From Thermoflexales bacterium (lineage in GTDB: Bacteria; Chloroflexota; Anaerolineae; Fen-1058), in contig JADGQE010000052.1 of the NCBI GenBank assembly GCA_017882055.1, forward strand, positions 1 through 13,339: DNA of 13,339 bases. The letters run 5' to 3'. How positions within the stretch are numbered: the stretch's first letter is position 1; the number at the start of each line of letters is the position of its first letter. Under the pieces are notes generated by a model. That model made no database searches, was not told the DNA's origin, and worked only from the letters and a program-made list of their open reading frames with translations. The position numbers and the translations under genes were made by a program. Below are positions 7,587 through 12,502 of this stretch, one piece after another.

Positions 7587-7630
7587 GCGTGGGATGGATG
7601 ATTCAATCTGTCCCACGCTTTTGTTTTTTG
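7587..7630 (+). terminator. Rho-independent terminator of the tRNA operon
   Basis: GCGTGGGA (7587-7594) pairs with TCCCACGC (7611-7618) around a 16-base loop and is followed directly by TTTTGTTTTTT. It lies 12 bases past the last plus-strand tRNA, so it most likely ends that operon. Confidence 0.85.
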
Positions 7631-7665
7631 GCTCTTCCGACTTGAACGGGAACCGAAAGATCTTT

Positions 7666-7724
7666 GGACGCAGATTGACGCTGATTGCGCTGATTTTTTG
7701 ATCCCATCTGCGAAATCTGCGTCC
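7666..7724. repeat. Palindromic dispersed-type repeat
   Basis: The ends GGACGCAGATT (7666-7676) and AATCTGCGTCC (7714-7724) are exact inverted copies. The inside shows short direct reiterations (GACGCTGATT, GCGCTGATT; ATCTGCGA, AATCTGCG). From memory, GGACGCAGATT...AATCTGCGTCC elements are widespread between genes in several phyla. It lies in the 269-base gap between the plus-strand tRNAs and the minus-strand tRNA, where no gene was recognised. Confidence 0.65.
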
Positions 7725-7798
7725 GATTTCCCGCTGTACCCAGAAGAACCTGTTTTTTTGGTCGAATGATGTTCTCAAGTATTGCGCCCAATCAAATG

Positions 7799-7832
7799 GA
7801 AGCAAAAGCGAGCATCAGCTAATGATGCTCGC
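7799..7832 (-). terminator. Rho-independent terminator of the minus-strand tRNA
   Basis: Read on the minus strand, GCGAGCATCA and TGATGCTCGC form a perfect 10-bp stem with a 5-base loop (7808-7832), followed by TTTTGCTT. It lies 11 bases past the 3' end of tRNA-Arg(CCG), the right place to end that transcript. Confidence 0.85.
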
Positions 7833-7843
7833 CATGTGGTGAG

Positions 7844-7915
7844 TACCCCCGGTGAGAATCGAACTCACGCCACCGGCTCCGGAGGCCGGTGCTCTATCCG
7901 CTGAGCTACGGGGGC
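7844..7915 (-). tRNA. tRNA-Arg (anticodon CCG)
   Basis: A 72-base tRNA on the minus strand. The acceptor GCCCCCG pairs with CGGGGGT, with one G-U pair at the end. The D arm is GCTC-AGCGGATA-GAGC, the same as in the plus-strand tRNA-Arg. The anticodon stem CCGGC/GCCGG encloses CTCCGGA, giving CCG at plus-strand positions 7880-7882. The T arm is GTGAG-TTCGATT-CTCAC. The discriminator is A and CCA is not encoded. It reads CGG. Confidence 0.97.
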
Positions 7916-7927
7916 AACACTGACCCT

Positions 7928-7956
7928 AGTTTACCACAGCAACGATCGGCTGGCAA
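7928..7956 (-). promoter_or_regulatory. Promoter of tRNA-Arg(CCG)
   Basis: On the minus strand, TTGCCA (plus 7951-7956) and TAAACT (plus 7928-7933) are 17 bases apart. The start of transcription would lie around 7921, a few bases before the mature tRNA 5' end at 7915. It is back to back with the promoter of the octanoyltransferase gene. Confidence 0.6.
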
Positions 7957-7964
7957 CTCTAGCG

Positions 7965-7973
7965 TGTTATAAT
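7965..7973 (+). promoter_or_regulatory. Extended -10 promoter of the octanoyltransferase gene
   Basis: TGTTATAAT at 7965-7973 joins a perfect -10 box with the TGn extension, which explains the lack of a recognisable -35 box. Transcription would begin near 7980, some 22 bases before the GTG start, leaving room for the AAGGG ribosome site at 7990-7994. Confidence 0.7.
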
Positions 7974-8001
7974 TTCAGCGCAATCATTTAAGGGCGAGAG
8001 T

Positions 8002-8814
8002 GTGCTTGCAATGTATCCTCATTCAACCTGGCGTCTTCTCAATACCGGCCACCTCGATGGTGCGACCAACATGGCGATCGACGAAGCGATCAGCCGCGCG
8101 GTGCAGGCCGGGCTCGTTTTGCCGACGCTGCGTTTCTTCGGCTGGCAGCCGGCGTGTCTATCATTGGGGCAAGCTCAACCCGGCGCGGATGTCGATCGGG
8201 ATGCCTGCCGATCATTGGGTGTTGATGTGGTGCGCCGTCCAACCGGCGGCCGCGCGATCCTGCATACCGACGAGTTGACTTACAGCGTGATCGCGCCGGA
8301 GAATGAGCCGCGCGTGCAAGGCACGCTCGTCGAATCCTATCGGCGTTTAAGCGAAGGCTTGCTCAACGGCTTGATGTTGCTGGGCGTGCCGACGCGGCAA
8401 GTCGAACGGCCTGATGTGCACGATCGTGATCAAGGCCCGGTGTGCTTCGAAGTTCCCTCGAACTACGAGATCGTTTTCGATGGCCGGAAGCTGGTCGGCA
8501 GTGCGCAGATGCGTAAATCGGGTGTGGTTTTGCAGCACGGATCGCTTCCACTCTGCGGCGATATTGCCCGCATCAGCCGGTGTTTGACGAGCCAGCCCGA
8601 TCCGGATCGCGTTCGCCGGCGAGCGACGACGATTGAAGCGGCGATTGGGCGTGTCGTCGATTATGAGTCGGCAGCCCGATCGATGGCCGATGGCTTTTCC
8701 CGTGCGCTCGATCTCGATTTGCAGCCCGGCGAGTTGACATCGCAAGAACGCAGCTGGACTGAAGAGCTGCGTCGTGACAAATATGCGGCAGAGAGTTGGA
8801 CGTACCGGATGTGA
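8002..8814 (+). CDS. lipM: LipM-like octanoyltransferase (lipoate-protein ligase A family)
   Basis: A 270-residue cytoplasmic enzyme of the BPL_LplA_LipB family that should transfer an octanoyl group from acyl carrier protein to a lipoyl domain such as GcvH, the first step of lipoate synthesis. Family motifs are NMAIDEAI near the N-terminus, RRPTGGRAILH, and LVGSAQMRKSGVVLQHGS, containing the Lys that contacts the substrate. Cys148 in PVCFEVPSNYEI aligns with the catalytic cysteine of Bacillus LipM, in the same CF..PS.YE context. With the length (LipM is about 278) this favours an octanoyltransferase over an ATP-dependent lipoate ligase such as LplA. GTG 8002 has AAGGG at a good distance; ATG 8011 is the alternative. 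No lipA gene is in view. Family membership is sure; the exact reaction is inferred. Confidence 0.85.
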   Translation: MLAMYPHSTWRLLNTGHLDGATNMAIDEAISRAVQAGLVLPTLRFFGWQPACLSLGQAQPGADVDRDACRSLGVDVVRRPTGGRAILHTDELTYSVIAPENEPRVQGTLVESYRRLSEGLLNGLMLLGVPTRQVERPDVHDRDQGPVCFEVPSNYEIVFDGRKLVGSAQMRKSGVVLQHGSLPLCGDIARISRCLTSQPDPDRVRRRATTIEAAIGRVVDYESAARSMADGFSRALDLDLQPGELTSQERSWTEELRRDKYAAESWTYRM

Positions 8815-8853
8815 TACGCAAATGTGCCGCGTATTCCGTCATGCGTCTTGCGC

Positions 8854-8882
8854 TTCACTTTTCGCACAACCCATGTTAGAAT
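8854..8882 (+). promoter_or_regulatory. Promoter giving a leaderless DUF503 mRNA
   Basis: TTCACT (8854-8859) is followed after 17 bases by TAGAAT (8877-8882), which is also preceded by the extended -10 TG (8874-8875). The expected first transcribed base is at about 8889-8890, where the ATG of the next gene begins, so the transcript would have no 5' leader. Confidence 0.6.
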
Positions 8883-8889
8883 CGCGGTG

Positions 8890-9174
8890 ATGATCATCGG
8901 GGTCTGCACGATCGAACTGCATCTGGACGGCAACGGATCACTCAAAGGCAAACGCGCCGCACTGAAGCCACTGCTGGCCCGGTTGCATCACGAGTTCAAC
9001 CTCTCGGCCGCCGAAGTCGATCGGCAGGATAGCTGGCAGGCATCCGTTATCGGGCTGGCCTGCGTATCGAATGAGCAGCCGCAGGTCGAGCAGGTGCTGA
9101 CCGCCGCCGTGCGCTGGATCGAGCACAATCGGCCTGATCTGCAAGTCGTTGACTGGCAGATCGAAATTCTCTGA
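8890..9174 (+). CDS. DUF503 family protein (YlxP-like)
   Basis: A 94-residue soluble protein of the DUF503 family, represented by Bacillus YlxP, which is usually found near ribosome-maturation genes such as rbfA. Its biochemical role is not known. The family pattern is clear: MIIGVCTIELHL at the start, SLKGKR at residues about 17-22, FNLSAAEVDRQD in the middle, and IGLACVSNE after it. ATG at 8890 fits the family N-terminus exactly; the open frame extends back to 8824 but that part does not resemble the family and overlaps the promoter. No Shine-Dalgarno site precedes the ATG except GGTG directly touching it, consistent with leaderless translation. It follows the octanoyltransferase by 75 bases and has its own promoter. 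Confidence 0.9.
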   Translation: MIIGVCTIELHLDGNGSLKGKRAALKPLLARLHHEFNLSAAEVDRQDSWQASVIGLACVSNEQPQVEQVLTAAVRWIEHNRPDLQVVDWQIEIL

Positions 9175-9235
9175 CGTGCACTTCCTCTGGTCAAAAATCT
9201 TCCGTCAGATTGCACACGCAACTAAGGAGCAAACC

Positions 9236-10030
9236 ATGTATCGTCGTCGAGGTTCAATTGTCTGGCCGTTGATCCTGATTACCCTGGGTGTCCTGTTTCT
9301 GCTGGCTAACTTCCACGTGATCCCGGATGTAGGCGAATTCATCTCGAAGTTCTGGCCGTTGATTCTGATTTTGATCGGTCTTGAGATTCTGGTGGGTTCG
9401 ATATTGCCAGGCCGGCGTGGGGATACCCAGACGTTGTCGCTCGATCTAGGCTCGGCCCCGAAGGCTGATGTGAAGATCGATTTCGGCGCGGGCAAGCTAT
9501 CGATCGGCGCGGCGGCAACCGGCAAGATCGTAGATGGTACCTATGAAGGTGGCGTGAGATACGATGCCTCGCCCGATGGTCGCGTTCGATTGCGGGCCGA
9601 TTCGCCCAATTGGTGGTTCTTCGGTTGGAACTGGGGCTGGCGTGGCTTCAACTGGCAAGTCGGCTTGACGCGTGAAGTGCCGCTGTCACTACGACTGGAT
9701 GTCGGTGCCGCGGAAAGTAATCTGGATCTAACCGATCTCAAAGTTACTGACCTCGCCATTCACACGGGCGCGAGCAGCACCGTGGCGAATTTGCCGCGTG
9801 CGGCCGGTTATACCAAAGTGAAGGTTGAGTCAGGCGCGGCCTCGGTTCGATTGCGTGTGCCGGACGGCGTGGCGGCGCGTATTCATACCAGCAGGGCGAT
9901 TGGTTCGAATGATATTTCGCCGCGCTTTCCGCGCAATGGCAGCGAGTACGTCTCGCCCGATTACGACACGGCGGCCAACAAGATCGACATTCGCTTTGAG
10001 GGCGGAGTGGGATCGCTGGCGGTGAATTAG
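9236..10030 (+). CDS. LiaI/LiaF-like membrane protein
   Basis: A 264-residue protein with an N-terminal membrane domain of two transmembrane helices (about 9-27 and 38-58) joined by a short loop. Each begins with a similar phrase (VWPLILITLGVLFL and FWPLILILIGLEIL), the pattern of the LiaI-LiaF-like membrane region (DUF5668). The C-terminal part (about 65-264) is rich in Gly, Ala, Asp and alternating hydrophobic residues, like the beta-helical LiaF C-terminal or DUF4097 toastrack domains, with an unusual aromatic patch NWWFFGWNWGWRGFNW (125-140). LiaF proteins restrain envelope-stress two-component systems, but no liaR/liaS pair is in the window, so a sensing role is only a guess. AAGGAG at 9224-9229, six bases before the ATG, fixes the start; upstream frame back to 9149 is rejected. 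Confidence 0.8.
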   Translation: MYRRRGSIVWPLILITLGVLFLLANFHVIPDVGEFISKFWPLILILIGLEILVGSILPGRRGDTQTLSLDLGSAPKADVKIDFGAGKLSIGAAATGKIVDGTYEGGVRYDASPDGRVRLRADSPNWWFFGWNWGWRGFNWQVGLTREVPLSLRLDVGAAESNLDLTDLKVTDLAIHTGASSTVANLPRAAGYTKVKVESGAASVRLRVPDGVAARIHTSRAIGSNDISPRFPRNGSEYVSPDYDTAANKIDIRFEGGVGSLAVN

Positions 10031-10044
10031 CGAAGCTTGATCCA

Positions 10045-10068
10045 CGAATCAACGCGAATCAACGCGAA
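10045..10068. repeat. Period-10 tandem repeat (CGAATCAACG)
   Basis: CGAATCAACG occurs twice in a row (10045-10064) followed by the first four bases of a third copy (10065-10068). It occupies the short gap between the LiaF-like gene and the next small gene. It resembles, from memory, one arm of a dispersed palindromic element common between genes in Chloroflexota and cyanobacteria. Confidence 0.55.
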
Positions 10069-10084
10069 ATATTTTGTGTTCGAC

Positions 10085-10414
10085 ATGGAAAACGTTCCGG
10101 CTAACGCGCCTCTCAAATGGAAAGAACGCTTGAAGTGGATCGCGCCGATCGGGCTGGCGATGCTGGTGGTGTGCGTGGGCTGCTTTATGTGTTTCGCGAT
10201 CGGACTTGTCGCACGTGGCGAGTTGACCACATCGGCCCTGGGCACCGACTTTCGGTTGTGGCCGGTCAACGAGCGTCAGCAGACTGGCGTCGGTTTGCAG
10301 CGATCGTATACCGTGCAAAATAATGGACAAACTTGTGTCCATTTCGATGTCACATTCTTATTGTGGAAACCAAAGTTATCGATCGAAAACCTGGCGTATG
10401 ACAATTGCCAGTAG
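10085..10414 (+). CDS. Hypothetical single-pass membrane protein
   Basis: A 109-residue protein I do not recognise. A short basic N-terminus (KWKERLKW, 11-18) is followed by a strongly hydrophobic helix at about 19-42 containing three cysteines (VVCVGCFMC). A C-terminal domain of about 65 residues with alternating polar and hydrophobic residues follows, probably beta structure, with two more cysteines (TCVHFD and the final DNCQ) that could form a disulfide if outside the cell. The positive-inside rule favours the C-terminus being external. ATG 10085 is preferred to TTG 10037, because the latter would translate the tandem repeat. No Shine-Dalgarno site is seen. It lies 54 bases after the LiaF-like gene and its end overlaps the promoter of the next gene. 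Confidence 0.65.
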   Translation: MENVPANAPLKWKERLKWIAPIGLAMLVVCVGCFMCFAIGLVARGELTTSALGTDFRLWPVNERQQTGVGLQRSYTVQNNGQTCVHFDVTFLLWKPKLSIENLAYDNCQ

Positions 10415-10433
10415 TCGGACTTGCGGTTATAAT
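10405..10433 (+). promoter_or_regulatory. Strong sigma70 promoter of the small membrane protein operon
   Basis: TTGCCA (10405-10410, 5 of 6 matches), a 17-base spacer, and a perfect TATAAT (10428-10433). The -35 box ends just before the stop codon of the upstream gene. Transcription would start near 10440, so the palindromic element at 10444-10501 would be the very 5' end of the mRNA. Confidence 0.85.
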
Positions 10434-10443
10434 CGAGCTACCC

Positions 10444-10501
10444 AACCTTGCGAAGGGTTGAAAGAAATAGGGCGTCTTTACTTGTAACCTTCGCAAGGCT
10501 T
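10444..10501. repeat. AACCTTGCGAAGG palindromic element in a 5' leader
   Basis: The left arm AACCTTGCGAAGGGTT (10444-10459) faces a right arm AACCTTCGCAAGGCTT (10486-10501). The core CCTTGCGAAGG is an exact inverted match; one extra G and one bulged C interrupt the outer pairs. The loop is 26 bases. The arms are nearly identical to those of the element at 12924-12972. It fills the leader between promoter and ribosome site of the next gene. Confidence 0.85.
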
Positions 10502-10514
10502 CAGGAAAACCGTC

Positions 10515-10808
10515 ATGATACCTGCGCTGCGTGATGTTTCGCTGATTATTCTCATCGTGCCGACGATGCTGTGCCTGCTCATTCCACTGGCGCTGTTGCT
10601 GGGCACCAACTGGCTGCTGCGTAAAGGTCGCCGCGCGCTGCCACCCAAATTGCAGTCGGTGCATCAAACACTGCGCCGCGTCGACGCAGCCGTCGATCGG
10701 GCCGGCGAAAAAGTAGTCCGTTCATTTGTATCGGCTGAAGCACGTGTTGTAACCACGCGAACCTGGTGGCATAAATTGTGGCAGCCGATCTCCAAGGTCA
10801 AACCATGA
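10515..10808 (+). CDS. Small membrane protein with amphipathic C-terminus
   Basis: A 97-residue protein of unknown function. One long hydrophobic helix at about 8-35 (LIILIVPTMLCLLIPLALLLG) is followed by a basic segment (RKGRRALPPK, 36-45), and then by a region likely to form an amphipathic helix with charged residues every few positions (about 45-75). The basic flank suggests a cytoplasmic C-terminus. AGGA at 10503-10506 lies eight bases before the ATG. It is the first gene of a likely three-gene operon under the promoter at 10405-10433, and its stop codon overlaps the next start in ATGA. No family was recognised; the layout is similar to DUF948-type or phage-shock-like small membrane proteins, but that is only resemblance. 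Confidence 0.75.
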   Translation: MIPALRDVSLIILIVPTMLCLLIPLALLLGTNWLLRKGRRALPPKLQSVHQTLRRVDAAVDRAGEKVVRSFVSAEARVVTTRTWWHKLWQPISKVKP

Positions 10809-11059
10809 GCAGCGAAAAACCTGATACTTCGGGCAATTGGAAAACGCCGTTCTTGATCGCCGGCGGAGTGATTGGCGCGTTGGTGGGCGTGATTGCGGCG
10901 CGATTGTATTCGCACGCCGATGCCGTGGCGCTGGAAAGAGATCGACAGCGTGAGCCGCAGGGTGTCCAACTCTCGCCGTTGGCCGCCTTGCCGATTGTCT
11001 TGAGCCTGATCCAATTGTTGCGACAGATCAGCGCGTTAAGCAAAAACGATCAAAGCTAA
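10805..11059 (+). CDS. Small glycine-zipper membrane protein, paralogue 1
   Basis: An 84-residue protein of unknown function. A short hydrophilic N-terminus with W12-K13-T14 leads into a transmembrane helix at 15-34, whose glycines and alanines (G20, G21, G24, A25, G28, A31, A32) form a glycine-zipper face suited to helix packing. A charged segment (about 39-52) is followed by a second hydrophobic stretch (55-80) ending LLRQISAL. Its start overlaps the previous stop (ATGA), with AAGG at 10793-10796 as a ribosome site. It aligns without gaps over residues 12-32 with the next gene product, shifted by 4. Glycine-zipper proteins are often membrane-stress or oligomeric proteins, but no function can be claimed. 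Confidence 0.78.
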   Translation: MSSEKPDTSGNWKTPFLIAGGVIGALVGVIAARLYSHADAVALERDRQREPQGVQLSPLAALPIVLSLIQLLRQISALSKNDQS

Positions 11060-11076
11060 TCGAGAGGAGCTAAACA

Positions 11077-11289
11077 ATGGAACCGACTCCCAGTGAATGG
11101 AAGACTCGCACGCTGTTGCTCGGCGGATTTCTCGGCGCGATGGCGGGTGTCGCCGCCGCGTTTTTCTTTATTCGCTCCAGCGAATCGGCGGGTGTTGGCA
11201 GGCCCAGTGTGCAGCCCCAGGCCGCGCTGCAGGCCGGCATCGGCGTGATGGGCGTGCTCAAGCAGATCGCCAGTCTGGCTGAAGAATAA
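11077..11289 (+). CDS. Small glycine-zipper membrane protein, paralogue 2
   Basis: A 70-residue protein, tandem paralogue of the preceding one. W8-K9-T10, G16, G17, G20, A21, G24, V25, A27 and A28 correspond to W12-K13-T14, G20, G21, G24, A25, G28, V29, A31 and A32 there. The C-terminus VLKQIASL mirrors LLRQISAL. The transmembrane helix spans about 11-32 and ends in FFFIR. A short polar loop follows, then a moderately hydrophobic helix (about 48-67). GAGGAG at 11064-11069 stands seven bases before the ATG. The gap to the upstream gene is 17 bases, and a terminator follows 22 bases after the stop, so this is the last gene of the operon. Function unknown. Confidence 0.78.
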   Translation: MEPTPSEWKTRTLLLGGFLGAMAGVAAAFFFIRSSESAGVGRPSVQPQAALQAGIGVMGVLKQIASLAEE

Positions 11290-11311
11290 TTCAGCGACAT
11301 CACCCATTGAT

Positions 11312-11377
11312 TTCCCACGGATGGAAAAAGACACGGACCGGCGTCTGAGTCTCTCCACTCGTGGGAATTTTGTTTTT
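11312..11377 (+). terminator. Terminator of the small membrane protein operon
   Basis: TTCCCACG (11312-11319) pairs with CGTGGGAA (11360-11367), followed by TTTTGTTTTT. The 40 bases between contain smaller pairings such as AGAC (11329-11332) with GTCT (11343-11346). The long interior and the CCACGGATGGA wording suggest a dispersed palindrome working as a terminator. It ends in the -10 box of the next gene. Confidence 0.65.
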
Positions 11378-11382
11378 AGAAT
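11377..11382 (+). promoter_or_regulatory. -10 box of the glycoside hydrolase gene
   Basis: TAGAAT lies 10 bases before ATG 11393, so the transcript would begin within about four bases of the start codon. The -35 region (TCCACT, 11354-11359, 17 bases upstream) is weak. The same TAGAAT-to-ATG layout appears at the DUF503 gene. Confidence 0.4.
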
Positions 11383-11392
11383 TGGCTGTGAT

Positions 11393-12502
11393 ATGTTGCG
11401 CCCCATTCGATTCGACATCGTATTGCGTGGCTTGCTGATCCTGATCTGGCTTTGGGCAGTTGAGTGGCCGGGTTCGCCCCTGATCACGATCGGCCCGCCG
11501 CAGCACGTTGACACGCTCAATCCCAAAGCAGGCGTACATACGCGCCTGACGGACGAGGCCGCGCCGTGGAAGATTCAGCACACGCTGCAAATGGTGCGCG
11601 AAATGGGCGCGCCGTGGATCGTCGAGTTTTTCCCGTGGGCGTATCTTGAGCCGGACCAGGGATCATTCGGCTGGGGTCACGCCGACGAAGTGATCAATCA
11701 TGCGCAAGCGCAAGGTTTAACGGTGATTGCGCGCCTTGGATTAGTGCCCGCCTGGGCCAGACCTGATCCGCGTGAGCGTGAGACGACGTTCAATTACCTC
11801 GACGCCGATCACTATGCCGACTTCGGCGACTTTGTATATGCGTTTGTGGATCGATATAAGGATCGGGTCCACACCATCATTATCTGGAACGAGCCGAATC
11901 TGAGTTTCGAATGGGGGCTGCGTCCGGTCGATGCGGCGGGCTACGTCGATTTGTTGAAGATTGCCTATCGACGCGCCAAAGAGGCCGATCCCAACGTCAT
12001 TGTGCTGGCCGGGGCGCTTGCGCCAACGCGTGAACCGCTCGGCAGTTCGGCCGGCTTGAACGATTTGATTTATCTACAGCAAATGTACGAAGCCGGCGCG
12101 AAAGATTACTTCGACGGCCTGGCGGCGCACGCTTACGGCCTAAACGCGCCGATGAGCGATCCGCCCGATCAAGATCAGATCAACTTTCGACGCGTGGAGT
12201 TGCTGCGGCAGATCATGATCGATCATGACGATGCGGCCAGGCAAGTGTATATCACTGAAGCGGGTTGGAACGACAGTCCGCGCTGGAACAAGTCTGTCAC
12301 GCCCGCGCAGCGAATCGAGTATACGCTGGCGGCTTTCGATTGGGCGCAGCGCACCGATTGGGTGGCCATGCTGGCGATGTGGGCCTTCCGTTATCCGCAA
12401 TCGACGCGATCGTATCAGGATAATTGGACGTGGGTCACGGAGGATTTCCAGCCCAGGCCGATCTATGATGAAGTACAGAAGGCGTTGACCCATGCAAAAT
12501 GA
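11393..12502 (+). CDS. Clan GH-A glycoside hydrolase (cellulase/GH39-like), membrane-anchored or secreted
   Basis: A 369-residue retaining glycoside hydrolase with a TIM-barrel fold. A hydrophobic N-terminal segment (about 8-22) preceded by Arg is a signal peptide or anchor with no lipobox. The acid/base is Glu167 in IIIWNEPNLSFEWG and the nucleophile is Glu289 in VYITEAGWN, the order and spacing expected for clan GH-A. An early strand contains WIVEFFPWAYLEP, and GLAAHAYG supplies a conserved His. Such proteins are frequent in Chloroflexota, often annotated as cellulase-family hydrolases, but the substrate is not known. ATG 11393 is preferred: the open frame to 11321 would translate the terminator stem. 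No Shine-Dalgarno site is seen. The next gene starts 11 bases before this one ends, so the two are probably translated together. Confidence 0.82.
   Translation: MLRPIRFDIVLRGLLILIWLWAVEWPGSPLITIGPPQHVDTLNPKAGVHTRLTDEAAPWKIQHTLQMVREMGAPWIVEFFPWAYLEPDQGSFGWGHADEVINHAQAQGLTVIARLGLVPAWARPDPRERETTFNYLDADHYADFGDFVYAFVDRYKDRVHTIIIWNEPNLSFEWGLRPVDAAGYVDLLKIAYRRAKEADPNVIVLAGALAPTREPLGSSAGLNDLIYLQQMYEAGAKDYFDGLAAHAYGLNAPMSDPPDQDQINFRRVELLRQIMIDHDDAARQVYITEAGWNDSPRWNKSVTPAQRIEYTLAAFDWAQRTDWVAMLAMWAFRYPQSTRSYQDNWTWVTEDFQPRPIYDEVQKALTHAK

Noticed and set aside
7437..7805. 122-codon minus-strand frame over the tRNA-Ser/tRNA-Arg region
   Set aside because: It crosses tRNA-Arg, the terminator and the palindromic repeat; its peptide (including a PCWELNPG-like stretch) is the typical translation of tRNA antisense.
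8814..8834. ATACGC/GCGTAT hairpin at the octanoyltransferase stop codon, as a terminator
   Set aside because: Six base pairs, nine-base loop and no T run; too weak to claim termination.
10037..10084. TTG start and 16-residue extension of the small membrane protein at 10085
   Set aside because: It would translate the CGAATCAACG tandem repeat and lacks a ribosome site; the basic-hydrophobic membrane topology starts properly from ATG 10085.
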